Part shown: piece by piece, positions 35,608 to 43,937 of the stretch
How the letters are laid out: every line of letters begins with the position of its first letter
Numbering within the stretch: the first letter of the stretch is position 1
From: Geomonas anaerohicana
Lineage (GTDB): Bacteria; Desulfobacterota; Desulfuromonadia; Geobacterales; Geobacteraceae
Direction of reading: 5' to 3'
DNA: 64,000 nt
Assembly (NCBI RefSeq): GCF_016458305.1
Contig: NZ_JAEMHL010000009.1
Span: forward strand, 62,001 to 126,000
Notes under the pieces: model-generated
Told to the model about the DNA's origin: nothing
The model's input: only the letters and a program-made list of their open reading frames with translations
Databases searched by the model: none
Made by a program: the position numbers and the translations under genes

Positions 35608-37890
35608 TCACTCATCTTCTTCCTCGCGTGCTCGGATTGTGCGTCCTTTCAACCCGTGCTTGGCCAAAAGACGGTAAAAAGTCCTTCTGGGAATGTTGGC
35701 AAGTTGTGCCGCTTTTGACACATTGCCCCCGGCGTCGGCCAGGTAGCGCTGGATCAGCTTCTTCTCGACCCGCAGTACGTGCGGCTCGCGCTCCTTTTTG
35801 AAGGAGCGCAGGTCGATGACATCCTCCCCCTCGTCGGCGTAGCTCTCCGCGAAGGCCAGCGGCAGGTTGCCCAGCTTTATGACGTCGTCGTGGGTGAGCA
35901 CCGCGGCGCGCTCGATGACGTTCTGCATCTCCCTGATGTTGCCCGGCCAGGGATACTTGACCATGGCGTTGATGGCACGCTCCTCGATCCCGGTAATGTG
36001 TTTGTTCAGCTTGTTGCGCGCCTTCTCCAGGAAGTAGTGCGCGAGCTGCGGAATCGACTCCACCCGCTCCCGCAGCGGCGGCATGGTGATGGAGAAGACG
36101 TTGAGGCGGTAGTAGAGGTCCTCGCGGAACCAGCCGTCGCGCACGCCGTCCTCCAGCGACTTGTTGGTCGCCGCAATGAGGCGGACGTCGACGCGGCGCG
36201 CCACCGTGCCGCCGACCGGCCGCACCTCACCCAGGTCGAGCACGCGCAGCAGCTCCGCCTGCAGCTTGGGGGTGATATCGCCGATTTCGTCCAGGAAGAT
36301 GGTGCCGCCGTCGGCCGCCTCGAAAAGACCCTTCTTCTCGGTGATGGCGCCGGTGAAGGAGCCCTTCTTGTGGCCGAACAGTTCGCTCTCAAGCAACGAG
36401 TCGGTGATGGTGGTGCAGTTGACCGTTACCAGCGGTTTATCGTTTCTCTTGCTGTAGCGGTGAATGGCGCGCGCCGCCAACTCCTTGCCGGTACCGGACT
36501 CGCCGCGGATCAGCACCGTGGTCGGCGTCGGCCCCACCTGCTTGATCTGGTCCAGTGCCTCCAGCGTATTGCCGTCGCTCCCAACGATGAACTCGTCGCC
36601 GTACTCGCGGTCCAACTCCCTCTTGGCCAGCTCGTACTTCTGGATCAGTCGCCCGCGCTCCTCTTCCAGCTGCTGCAGGTTGTGCGGCAGGCACATCTCC
36701 AGGTCGGCCAGCCCCTGGAACACCGCCACCGCGTATTCGCGGCAGGTGCGGTAGCCGCAGGTGCGGCAGTTGAGCTCGTCCTTCTGGGTGAACTTGTTGG
36801 TCGCCTGAAGGATCTTCTTGACGTCGCCCCCCTTGGGCGTGGGGAGCTTCGCGTACTTGTCCGAGAAGGTGCGCGACAGGTTGAGGTCCCAATCCTTCTG
36901 GTAGTGCTCCGCCACGCGGTAAGGCGTCTCGCCGCGGAAGTGGTTGATCACCATGTTGCGCCGGGAAAACTCGGTCAGCTCCTTGTTGCGCCCCGGGCCG
37001 CCGATGCAGCCATCGTAGCAGAAACGGAGATCGACCAGTTTGGGGCTGATGCGCCCGGCGGCGAGGTCCTTGATGATCCCCATCACGTTCACTTCGCCCT
37101 CGGCGGTGACGATCTCGGTATCGAGCGGATCCGGATTGATGCCGAAGGCCTGGAAGGAGCCCTGGGAGAGCGAGAAGACCCGCCCCATGTGCGGCGCCCT
37201 GCCGTCGAACGGCTCCTCCTGCAGGGACGACAGGTCGATGCCGCGCTCCCTGAAGATCGACTCCAGTTCGCGGTAGGTGAGCAACACGTCCACGGCGCCC
37301 TTGGTCTGCTCGGCCTGCACCTCGAATTTCCCGGCGATGCAGGAGCTGATGTAGATCACCTTGACCTGCTCTCCCAGCACCTGCTTCAGGTAGCGCCCCA
37401 TGGCGACCATGTGCGTGACCACGCCGACCAGGTTCTCGATCAGCTGCGGGTAGTGCCGCTCGACGAGATCGACGACGGCCGGGCAGTGGGAAGAGATGAG
37501 CGGCAACTCGGCCTTGTCGATGGCATTTCGGTACTCGCCGGCGATCAGCTCCACGCCGCGGGCACCCTCGTGCACCTCGGTGAAGCCGAGCTGGCGCAGG
37601 CCTGCGGAGAGCTGGCCGGGGGAGCAGTTGTGGAAGAAGGCCGGGAAGGAGCAGCCCAGGACGGCGACAACGGGGTCACCGGAGGTAAGCAGCGCCTCGG
37701 TCACCACCACGTTGTCAGCGATGACCTTGGCGTGCTGGGGGCAGTTGCTCAGGCAGTTGCCGCAGCCGATGCAGCGCTCGAAGATGATCTCGGTGTAGCT
37801 CTTCTCCACCTTGATCGCCTTGACCGGGCAGCTGCGCACGCAGGAGTAGCATTTTCGGCATTGGTCGGTAATGGTAACAATAGGATACAT
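35608..37890 (-). CDS. Sigma-54 activator fused to ferredoxin and [FeFe]-hydrogenase-like sensor domains
   Basis: This is a 760-residue fusion. Residues 11-50 carry two ferredoxin [4Fe-4S] motifs. About 75-330 resemble the [FeFe]-hydrogenase H-cluster domain. The four H-cluster Cys positions appear kept: Cys136, Cys184, Cys291, Cys295. The proton-relay Cys that precedes the first ligand in enzymes is His135 here, and the Lys that contacts the cluster CN ligand appears to be Gly187. A further Fe-S motif is Cys375, 378, 383 and 400. A sigma-54 AAA+ domain follows: Walker A GESGTGKE 463-470, GSFTGA 510-515, Walker B near 530. A Fis-type helix-turn-helix lies at about 715-750. It is likely a hydrogen or redox sensor. 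GAGGA precedes the ATG. Confidence 0.93.
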   Translation of the reverse strand: MYPIVTITDQCRKCYSCVRSCPVKAIKVEKSYTEIIFERCIGCGNCLSNCPQHAKVIADNVVVTEALLTSGDPVVAVLGCSFPAFFHNCSPGQLSAGLRQLGFTEVHEGARGVELIAGEYRNAIDKAELPLISSHCPAVVDLVERHYPQLIENLVGVVTHMVAMGRYLKQVLGEQVKVIYISSCIAGKFEVQAEQTKGAVDVLLTYRELESIFRERGIDLSSLQEEPFDGRAPHMGRVFSLSQGSFQAFGINPDPLDTEIVTAEGEVNVMGIIKDLAAGRISPKLVDLRFCYDGCIGGPGRNKELTEFSRRNMVINHFRGETPYRVAEHYQKDWDLNLSRTFSDKYAKLPTPKGGDVKKILQATNKFTQKDELNCRTCGYRTCREYAVAVFQGLADLEMCLPHNLQQLEEERGRLIQKYELAKRELDREYGDEFIVGSDGNTLEALDQIKQVGPTPTTVLIRGESGTGKELAARAIHRYSKRNDKPLVTVNCTTITDSLLESELFGHKKGSFTGAITEKKGLFEAADGGTIFLDEIGDITPKLQAELLRVLDLGEVRPVGGTVARRVDVRLIAATNKSLEDGVRDGWFREDLYYRLNVFSITMPPLRERVESIPQLAHYFLEKARNKLNKHITGIEERAINAMVKYPWPGNIREMQNVIERAAVLTHDDVIKLGNLPLAFAESYADEGEDVIDLRSFKKEREPHVLRVEKKLIQRYLADAGGNVSKAAQLANIPRRTFYRLLAKHGLKGRTIRAREEEDE

Positions 37891-37934
37891 CGGTCCTCGC
37901 TGGCACAGCCGGATGAAATTGCAGGTCAGGTGGG

Positions 37935-37963
37935 ATTGTATAGGAATCGGGAAAAGTGTGCAA
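37935..37963 (-). promoter_or_regulatory. Sigma-70-type promoter of the hydrogenase-like regulator
   Basis: TTGCAC and TACAAT are 17 bases apart on the minus strand. Transcription would begin near 37928, about 38 bases before the start codon. The -35 lies inside the 20-bp palindrome, which suggests autorepression. Confidence 0.65.
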
Positions 37964-37975
37964 CGGTTGGCACAC
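37956..37975. promoter_or_regulatory. 20-bp palindrome over the -35 of the regulator gene
   Basis: GTGTGCAA, four bases, TGGCACAC; with the flanking AAA and TTT the symmetry extends to 26 bases. It shares its right half-site exactly with the palindrome at 35525-35544, with the same 4-base centre. Confidence 0.65.
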
Positions 37976-37994
37976 TTTGGGAGGCGGTAGCTGC

Positions 37995-38073
37995 AAAAAA
38001 AAACCCTAGCGACTAGGAGGGCAAGTCGGCTAGGGGAAGGAGGATCCTACGATCCTCCGCAACTCTTATCTAT
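37995..38073 (-). ncRNA. Candidate small RNA or attenuated leader
   Basis: A consensus-like promoter (38080-38108) would start an RNA near 38073. It contains a perfect stem-loop (GGAGGATC, GTAG loop, GATCCTCC; 38039-38058). A strong terminator hairpin follows (CCCTAGC-GACT against AGTC-GCTAGGG with one bulge; 38004-38035) and then nine T residues. The product would be about 79 bases with no ORF. It lies about 30 bases upstream of the regulator promoter on the same strand, so it could be a free sRNA or a leader that attenuates regulator expression. It carries GGATCCTCCTT, as does the candidate sRNA at 17780-17868. Confidence 0.6.
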
Positions 38074-38079
38074 GAACAC

Positions 38080-38108
38080 ATTATACTGAGGCGCTCAAAA
38101 GACTGCAA
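38080..38108 (-). promoter_or_regulatory. Promoter of the candidate sRNA
   Basis: TTGCAG, 17 bases, TATAAT on the minus strand: a perfect -10 and a four-of-six -35 at ideal spacing. Confidence 0.7.
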
Positions 38109-38263
38109 GAGCTTAACTGCAATTAATCAAAGGATTCTTGCCGTCCATCACCTAATGAGCCCCGCCCGGCGCGTCTTTCATAAGAAAAAGAGCGGGTTGG
38201 CGCATTGCGCCCGGCGCAATTGATGTGGTATAAGTTACCGCGACCTACGCCAAGGAGGATGGT

Positions 38264-39706
38264 ATGACAACCACGGCACGCTTTCATTTCTCACTACGGC
38301 TCATGGCGATACTGGCCCTGGTCCTTCTGCCGCTGCAGCTCCTGGCGGCAACTCCTCTCCCCAAGCTGGCCGCCCCGCCCGAGGGCGAGCGCTGGTTCAG
38401 CATCATCATGGGCGACGAGCAGGTCGGCTTCGGCCAGACCACCGTCACCCGCACCGCCAACGGCTACCAGATCTCATCGCGCGGCAGCGTAAAGATGAAG
38501 GTCATGGGGTTCTCCCGTGAGGCCAGCTCCACCGAATCCTACCAGGTGGCCCCGGACCTTACCCTGCGCTCGTTCCAGGTCCAAAACCGCATCGACGGCA
38601 GCCCCGTGGACATCGACGGCGCGGTTACCCCGAAGGGGATAACGGTGCACACCCGTTCGGCCAACGGCAACAAGGAGCGGGTCCTGAAGGTGAAGGGGGC
38701 AGTGTACCCTCCCCATGCCCTGAACCTGTACCCGCTCATGCAGGGGGCCGTGCCGGGCAAGACCTACAAGATCCAGTACCTGGATCCGGAAGCGGTGAAG
38801 GTGAAGCAGGCGAAGGTCGAGGTAGTAGGTCCGGAAACGCTGGACGGCAAGCAGGTGGTGCACCTGAAGAACGATCTCTATACCATGGTGGACAACGACA
38901 TCTGGGTCGATCTTTCCGGTAACACGTTGAAGGAATCGGTGCGGGACGGGCTGGTGGTCACCGTGGCGCGGGACGAGGCGACCGCGAGGGCCGAACTCGC
39001 GGAAGCGGCCATGGAGAAGAAAGACCTCGTCTACGACTTCAGCATGATCCGTGTCACCCCTCCCCTGGAGCATCCCGAGCGGTTGCAGAAGCTGGTAGTG
39101 CAGATAACCGGGATACCGGCGCAGCAGCGCCTGTTGCAGGGGACGTGGCAGAGTGCTGAGCGCCAGGCTGACGGCAGCGTGATCTTCGTCCTCCCCAACC
39201 CCGGCCTCCCGGCGGAAGTAGCGCCCACCGAGGCAGACGTGCAGCCCGGAGAGCGGACGCCAAGCGACAACCCGGAGATCGTTGCCCGCATGAAGGCCAT
39301 CGTGGGGGACGAAAAGGTTCCGGCCCAAAAAGTCGCCCGGTTGACGGCGTGGGTTGCCACGCAGATCAAGGCCGATGTCATCGATTCCCAGTCGCCGTTG
39401 GAAACGCTGCAGAAGGGGCGCGGCAACTGCCAAAGCCACGCGCGTCTCTACGTCTCGCTGGCGCGGGCCGCCGGCATCCCGACCCGCTTCGTGTCCGGGC
39501 TCGTGTACCAGGGCGACGGGTTCCTGTACCACAGTTGGGCGGAAAGTTACCTTGAGGGGAGGTGGGTCTCGGTCGATCCGACCTTCAACCAGGTTCCCGC
39601 CGACGTCACCCACATCAAGCTGGTCGAAGGAGAATCGCTGGACGAGATGGGAAGCATCGCCGGCATGATCGGCCGGGCGCGGGCCAAAGTGCTCGAGAAG
39701 CGGTAG
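38264..39706 (+). CDS. Exported transglutaminase-like protein
   Basis: This 480-residue protein has a signal peptide (residues about 1-29, ending LLAA). About residues 40-260 form a beta-rich N-terminal region. A transglutaminase-like cysteine protease fold follows at about 330-460, with the triad Cys389 (GNCQSHARL), His423 (YHSWAE) and Asp438 (VDPTFNQ). This fold covers peptidases and amidases as well as cross-linking enzymes, so the reaction is open. AAGGAGG precedes the ATG. It is divergent from the hydrogenase-like regulator, with no same-strand partner. Confidence 0.9.
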   Translation: MTTTARFHFSLRLMAILALVLLPLQLLAATPLPKLAAPPEGERWFSIIMGDEQVGFGQTTVTRTANGYQISSRGSVKMKVMGFSREASSTESYQVAPDLTLRSFQVQNRIDGSPVDIDGAVTPKGITVHTRSANGNKERVLKVKGAVYPPHALNLYPLMQGAVPGKTYKIQYLDPEAVKVKQAKVEVVGPETLDGKQVVHLKNDLYTMVDNDIWVDLSGNTLKESVRDGLVVTVARDEATARAELAEAAMEKKDLVYDFSMIRVTPPLEHPERLQKLVVQITGIPAQQRLLQGTWQSAERQADGSVIFVLPNPGLPAEVAPTEADVQPGERTPSDNPEIVARMKAIVGDEKVPAQKVARLTAWVATQIKADVIDSQSPLETLQKGRGNCQSHARLYVSLARAAGIPTRFVSGLVYQGDGFLYHSWAESYLEGRWVSVDPTFNQVPADVTHIKLVEGESLDEMGSIAGMIGRARAKVLEKR

Positions 39707-39708
39707 GG

Positions 39709-39815
39709 ACTGGCTCCGTCAGGTGCCTGTCCCTTTAGCGGAACGCACCTTTCAGCTCAGCCACCTTCCCAAGCAGAAAGGGGACAGGCACCTACCTGAG
39801 CCTGTCCCCTTCTTC
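39709..39815. repeat. Inverted pair of CTGGCTCCGTCAGGTGCCTG repeats
   Basis: One arm starts three bases after the transglutaminase stop codon; the reversed arm ends at about 39815. The pair can fold into a long hairpin and may serve as its terminator. Confidence 0.7.
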
Positions 39816-39822
39816 TTGCCGT

Positions 39823-39960
39823 CTAGTGGCAGGCCTGCGCCGCCACCACACCCACTCCGCTCTCTCTCGTCCCCTTCTTCAAGCTGCTCCGGTAGCAGGA
39901 GATCTGCACCAGGATTGCCACTACGTACACCACCCCAACCGCAATAAAGAAACCACCCAT
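39823..39960 (-). CDS. Possible 45-residue single-helix membrane protein
   Basis: I read a 45-residue ORF on the minus strand. It begins MGGFFIAVGVVYVVAILVQI, one strong membrane helix. A polar stretch (SCYRSSLKKGTRES) follows and the ORF ends QACH. GGGGTGACAG lies before the ATG. Tiny membrane proteins of this form are common, but nothing else supports expression. The following 540 bases to 40500 hold no gene I can support. Confidence 0.35.
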   Translation of the reverse strand: MGGFFIAVGVVYVVAILVQISCYRSSLKKGTRESGVGVVAAQACH

Positions 39961-40418
39961 CTGTCACCCCATAATTATTTGTATTCGCCGCGGAAGAGCT
40001 TTGTCCTCGACTGCCGACGCACCTTCTAATGAGCACGATACATGCCGCCTCGGGCCCAGCGTATGGGGTTGGTGGGGAAACGCGAAGTTACGGCATTGTA
40101 GTCAGGTTGTGGAACCAAAACGTGTGCGAAAGTGGGACGCCAACCTGTCTCAATAGCTAACATCGCCGCAGGCTGGTGACACGGAAAAGGGCAGCCCGTT
40201 GGGGCGTCAATGATGAGCGGCTGGAGTTCAAGTTTTGAGCGGGCTGTTTAAATTTTGAAAGATTAAATATTGCTAACACTTAAGTCGGTTTGCACGGCGG
40301 GCGGTGTATAGGCGGAGTACAGGCGGCGGTGAAACCAGATTTCAACAGCAGCACAATAAAAACAAAATTTATGATTAATACCAGCTAACTACGACTGCCG
40401 GCATGCGACATCACGGAT

Positions 40419-40433
40419 TGGCACGATGGCTGA
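40419..40433 (+). promoter_or_regulatory. Weak candidate sigma-54 promoter
   Basis: TGGCAC, five bases, CTGA. The -24 element is perfect but the invariant GC of the -12 element is GA. It lies 68 bases upstream of the next start codon. Confidence 0.2.
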
Positions 40434-40500
40434 AAGGTAACGTTACGTACACCGCAGCAAGCTTCACGACGGCAACCACACCACAGAGAGGAGGCACACC

Positions 40501-40881
40501 ATGGACGAGCTCAGCTTCAAATCAACCGGCACGGATTCGACTTTCTTGGCCAGCACCAACATGTTCTTCGCAGTCTTGTTCACCCTCCAGATCTTTCAGA
40601 ACGGATGGCCGGAGGAGAAGCTCGGGTCCCAGAGCGTGCTGCAGAAATGCGGCGACTGGTTCCGGCAGATGTTCGAAGGGGGATTGACCGGAAACCGGCT
40701 GCAGATCGCAGAGCGCAACCAGGCACGGCAGGACCTGAAGCTGCGCATCAAGAAGATCCTGCACTACATCATGGTAATGGGCGACGAAAGCGATATTACA
40801 GCCCTCATCAACTCCGGCGTGGTAACCCGCAAAAGCAAAAAGAGAGCCCGCAGGACCGTGAAGGCCGCCACCAGCAACTAA
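40501..40881 (+). CDS. Hypothetical protein with N-terminal hydrophobic segment
   Basis: This 126-residue protein has a strong GGAGG site before its ATG. Residues about 15-33 (FLASTNMFFAVLFTLQIFQ) are hydrophobic. A basic helical part follows (about 60-95), and the protein ends in a Lys/Arg-rich tail (KKRARRTVKAATSN). I do not recognise a family. The gene is isolated in a sparse region. A hairpin at about 40928-40976 followed by TTTT may terminate it. Confidence 0.6.
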   Translation: MDELSFKSTGTDSTFLASTNMFFAVLFTLQIFQNGWPEEKLGSQSVLQKCGDWFRQMFEGGLTGNRLQIAERNQARQDLKLRIKKILHYIMVMGDESDITALINSGVVTRKSKKRARRTVKAATSN

Positions 40882-41355
40882 ACGTACCCCCCAAGTTCCA
40901 ACGTCAGACACGCCCTCGTTTCAAACCACCCCGACGGGTCCGGTTCCATGCTACATGGGATCGCCGCCGGGGCTTTTCATTTCTGCCCCCGACGTCGCGA
41001 GCACCTTCCAGTGCCATTACACCCCTTCTTTTTCCCGCATAAGCAAAACAAGGCGTGCATTTTCTAATGTAACGGTAGAGTTAAGCAAAAGCAGACCTGC
41101 TTTTCCTAATGTATGGTCGTAGTTAGCTTAAACACGCCTCCAAATCGTTCAAAACGGAGGTGTTGTGCGCCGGTGCCCTCGTCACTTGCTGTTGCGAAAG
41201 ACAATTTTCCACTTTCTGCGCCCGCCTTTTTCTCGCAGCAGGCATCTCGGTCGTTAACTGCGCCTCGGTTTTTCCTAAACCGTCCCCTTCGCGGTTCACA
41301 TGCCATGACATTTAGCGAAGGGACAGGGCGCGGCATTTAATGAACTGGGGCGCGA

Positions 41356-41503
41356 AGCTTAACTGCACCCGTAGTTAGCTTAACTGCGACCTGCTTTAGC
41401 TTAACTGCGACCTGCTTTAGCTTAACTGCGACCTGCTTTAGCTTAACTACGACCTGCTTTAGCATATTTTCGTCTGCGTTAGCTTAACCATGGTCTGAGG
41501 TTG
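41356..41503. repeat. 21-bp tandem repeat array, about seven units
   Basis: The unit AGCTTAACTGCGACCTGCTTT is repeated exactly at 41377, 41398 and 41419, with one change at 41440. Degenerate units lie at 41356, 41461 and about 41481. Similar fragments occur at 41075-41130. The 750-base gap from 40882 to 41632 has no gene I can support. Its base composition is lower in GC than its surroundings. Confidence 0.9.
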
Positions 41504-41632
41504 CTTACGCCGACCCGTCCGCGGCTTGAAGTTGGGGTGAGATAGGTTAGCAAGGGGGGCATGGAGCTTATATTGGCAGGACGTTTTGCTTACCAACGGG
41601 GAGAGAAGGCTTAGGGGCGATGATGGAAAGTG

Positions 41633-42472
41633 CTAACGCTTCATGGCTTCCACCATTTCCCGGCGGGCTTCGCCGATGGTCAAGGGGAGACGGGTGAAGG
41701 GGAGGCCTTCTTCGTGCTTTAGCTGGTAGATCAGCTCCGCTATGTGGGGGAGGCGCAGCTTTACGTTGGCCAACTCTTCGGGGGCGGTGAAGACGTCTTC
41801 GGGGGCGCCGCCGCGAACCAGACGACCTTTGCTCAGGATATGGAGCTGGTGCAGGAAGATGGGCACCAGGTCGACGCTGTGGGTGGCCATGACGATGGTG
41901 ACGCCCTGGTCCCGGTTCAACCGGGTCAGGAGCTCCATCATCCGGTACTCGCCCATTGGATCCAACCCGGCAGTGGGCTCGTCCAGAAGCAGGATCTCGT
42001 GCCCCATGGCGAGAAGACCGGCAATGCAGACCCGCTTCTTCTGACCGTAGCTCAGGTTGTGAATCCCCTTGCCGGCAAACTCGGACATGTCGACGCTGGC
42101 CAGGGCCGCCTCGACACGGCTTTTGACCTCGGCCTCGGCGCACCCCATGTTGCGCGGGCCAAAAGCGGCGTCCTCGAAGACGTTGCTGGCGAAGAGCTGG
42201 TCGTCGGGGTTCTGGAACACGAGCCCGACCTTGCGGTAGATGTCACGCGGGTGCAGACGCAGCACGTTGTCGCCGTCCAGCAGCACCTCGCCGCGATACC
42301 CCTTGATAAGACCGTCCATGATCTTGAGCAGCGTCGTTTTGCCCGAGCCGTTGGAGCCGAGGATGCCGGCAAACTCGCCGCGGGCGATATTGAGGCGCAG
42401 GTCGGAGAGGGCAACGGTGCCGTCGGGGTATTTATAGCTTTCGAGGTTGACGGAAATTCTGATCGGGTCCAC
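41633..42472 (-). CDS. cbiO: Cobalt ECF transporter ATPase CbiO
   Basis: This 279-residue ABC ATPase has Walker A GSNGSGKTT near residue 40, Q-loop VFQNPDDQLF, signature LSYGQKKR near 142, Walker B ILLLDEPTAGLDP and the H-loop ATHSVD. FQNPDDQLFA is typical of ECF-type ATPases. It should energise CbiMNQ for cobalt uptake. GTG at 42472 is used, with AAGGAGA five bases upstream. It is the last gene of the cobalamin operon, after a 410-base gap filled with repeats. Confidence 0.95.
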   Translation of the reverse strand: MDPIRISVNLESYKYPDGTVALSDLRLNIARGEFAGILGSNGSGKTTLLKIMDGLIKGYRGEVLLDGDNVLRLHPRDIYRKVGLVFQNPDDQLFASNVFEDAAFGPRNMGCAEAEVKSRVEAALASVDMSEFAGKGIHNLSYGQKKRVCIAGLLAMGHEILLLDEPTAGLDPMGEYRMMELLTRLNRDQGVTIVMATHSVDLVPIFLHQLHILSKGRLVRGGAPEDVFTAPEELANVKLRLPHIAELIYQLKHEEGLPFTRLPLTIGEARREMVEAMKR

Positions 42473-42606
42473 AGGTCTCCTTTTCCTGATTAGCTACCGA
42501 CCCCGCCTGCTGCGGTGTTTTGTCGGTGAGAAAGCGCGCCTCCCTCCGGGGGCGGGAACGCTTCGGCAACTTTTTCAGAAGCTACAACTCTATTTGGCTT
42601 TTCCTG

Positions 42607-42870
42607 CCAGAATCAAATCCCCCTGTCCCCCCTTCGCAAAGGGGGGAACGTCGGGGCTCGTGCAGCGCTTCGGAGGGGACTGGCTCCGCCAGGTGCCTGT
42701 CCCCCTTAGTGTTTGCTCCGCCAGGTGCCGGTCCCCTTGGGGTTTGAGAAAGGTGGATGAGCTGAAAGGGGCGTTCCGCTAGAGGGACAGGCACCTGACG
42801 GAGCCAGTCCCTTCCGCTTTTGCCCTTGGCAACGCCCTCACCCTGACCCTCCCCCGGAGGGAGAGGGGAT
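42607..42870. repeat. Repeat-filled gap inside the cobalamin operon
   Basis: The 410 bases between cbiQ and cbiO hold three different repeat types: a CCCCCCTTCGCAAAGGGGGG unit at about 42607-42648, a facing pair of CTGGCTCCGCCAGGTGCCTG units at 42674-42815, and a CCCTCCCCCGGAGGG unit near 42850. No gene is visible. The hairpins could separate cbiO expression from the upstream genes. Confidence 0.75.
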
Positions 42871-42882
42871 GTGGACGTGAAC

Positions 42883-43644
42883 TTATGACATCAACCTCAA
42901 CACTGCGATAGCACTCACCAAGAGAAACGCGGAGCCGACCTCGACTGCCCGCAGCGGACGGTGCACTGACGCGGGCATGGCGCCGTCATAGCCGCGCTGC
43001 ACCATGGCGGTGGTGATGCTCTGGCTGTTGTCGAAGGCCTTGATGACCAAGACGCCGGCCAATGTCCCCAGCGAGGAGAGGGCGCGGCGGCAACCGACGT
43101 AGCCGAGACGGTTCTTCTGGGCGTTGTACACGACCTGGGCATCCTCAAGGAGCAGGAACAGGTAGCGCCAGGCGAAGAGCGCGATGTCGACCAGCACCTG
43201 CGGCACCCGCAGCCACGAGAGCGCAGCCATCAGTTCGGTGAAGGGGGTGGAAAAGCCGACGACGGCAAGCAGGGACACCCCGCCCAGGATACGCCCGGCG
43301 ATGAGAAGACCGGCCGCCAGCCCGTCGCGGTGCCCAACCAACTCCCACCCTGCCACACCGATGCTGAACATAGGTATGGTGCCGGAAAAGAAAGTTTTCA
43401 GCGCCAGCACCATGACTGCGATGAAAAGCGGCTCGGAGAAGCGCAACGCAAGGATGCGCAGCGGTGTGCCCAGGTGCAGGCAGAGGGCGAGCCCAAGTGC
43501 CGCTACCGCCAGGGGAAAGGCAACGCCCTGCGAGCTCAGCACCATGACCAGGAGGGCCAGGGCGCTGACCAGCTTCACCCGCGCATCGACGGAAGCGAGA
43601 GGATGGGCCGCGTGGTGGCGGTATGCGTTGAAGTGATGGTGCAT
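42883..43644 (-). CDS. cbiQ: Cobalt ECF transporter membrane subunit CbiQ
   Basis: This 253-residue protein has about five membrane helices. The CbiQ-type coupling motif is visible near the C-terminal half (ITTAMVQRGYDG, an A-x-x-x-R-G signature). It should act as the T-component that joins CbiMN to CbiO. The ATG at 43644 shares a base with the stop codon of the cbiN-like gene (TGATG), so it is translationally coupled. Longer upstream frames are rejected. Confidence 0.94.
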   Translation of the reverse strand: MHHHFNAYRHHAAHPLASVDARVKLVSALALLVMVLSSQGVAFPLAVAALGLALCLHLGTPLRILALRFSEPLFIAVMVLALKTFFSGTIPMFSIGVAGWELVGHRDGLAAGLLIAGRILGGVSLLAVVGFSTPFTELMAALSWLRVPQVLVDIALFAWRYLFLLLEDAQVVYNAQKNRLGYVGCRRALSSLGTLAGVLVIKAFDNSQSITTAMVQRGYDGAMPASVHRPLRAVEVGSAFLLVSAIAVLRLMS

Positions 43645-43937
43645 CAACCTTCCTTCTTGTCTTTGCCAATCAACTGCCGCCAGTAATACCCGGCGGCGAA
43701 CCCGCCTACTACGCCCGCCCCAAGGAAGGCGAACAGCAGCAGGTCGCCGGAGCCGGGATCGATCAGCGGCGCCTTGGCCTCCCGCCCGTGCTCCTTGGCG
43801 ATCTTCTCCACCACGGCCTCGTCCACCCCCTGGTAGGCCTTGGGGGCCAGCGAGAAGAAGTAGAAGGCGAACAGCAGCGTCGGCAGCATCACGGTGTGCA
43901 GCAGCAGTACTTTCCACCTGCGTTTTCTATCAGGCAT
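43644..43937 (-). CDS. cbiN: CbiN-like small subunit of the cobalt transporter
   Basis: This 97-residue protein has two membrane helices (about residues 9-30 and 66-86) around a short periplasmic loop with YQGVDEAVVEKIAKEHG and the DPGSGDLLLFAFLG segment. The layout and position between cbiM and cbiQ match CbiN, which assists CbiM in Co2+ capture. Sequence similarity to the enterobacterial protein is low by eye, so the name rests mainly on context. It overlaps cbiM by eight bases. Confidence 0.8.
   Translation of the reverse strand: MPDRKRRWKVLLLHTVMLPTLLFAFYFFSLAPKAYQGVDEAVVEKIAKEHGREAKAPLIDPGSGDLLLFAFLGAGVVGGFAAGYYWRQLIGKDKKEG

Noticed and set aside
41356..41503. Possible CRISPR array
   Set aside because: The 21-bp units are directly adjacent, with no spacers, and no cas gene is near.
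41574..41589. Sigma-54-like TGGCAG and TTGC pair
   Set aside because: The GG to GC spacing is one base too long for RpoN, and the site faces away from any gene start.
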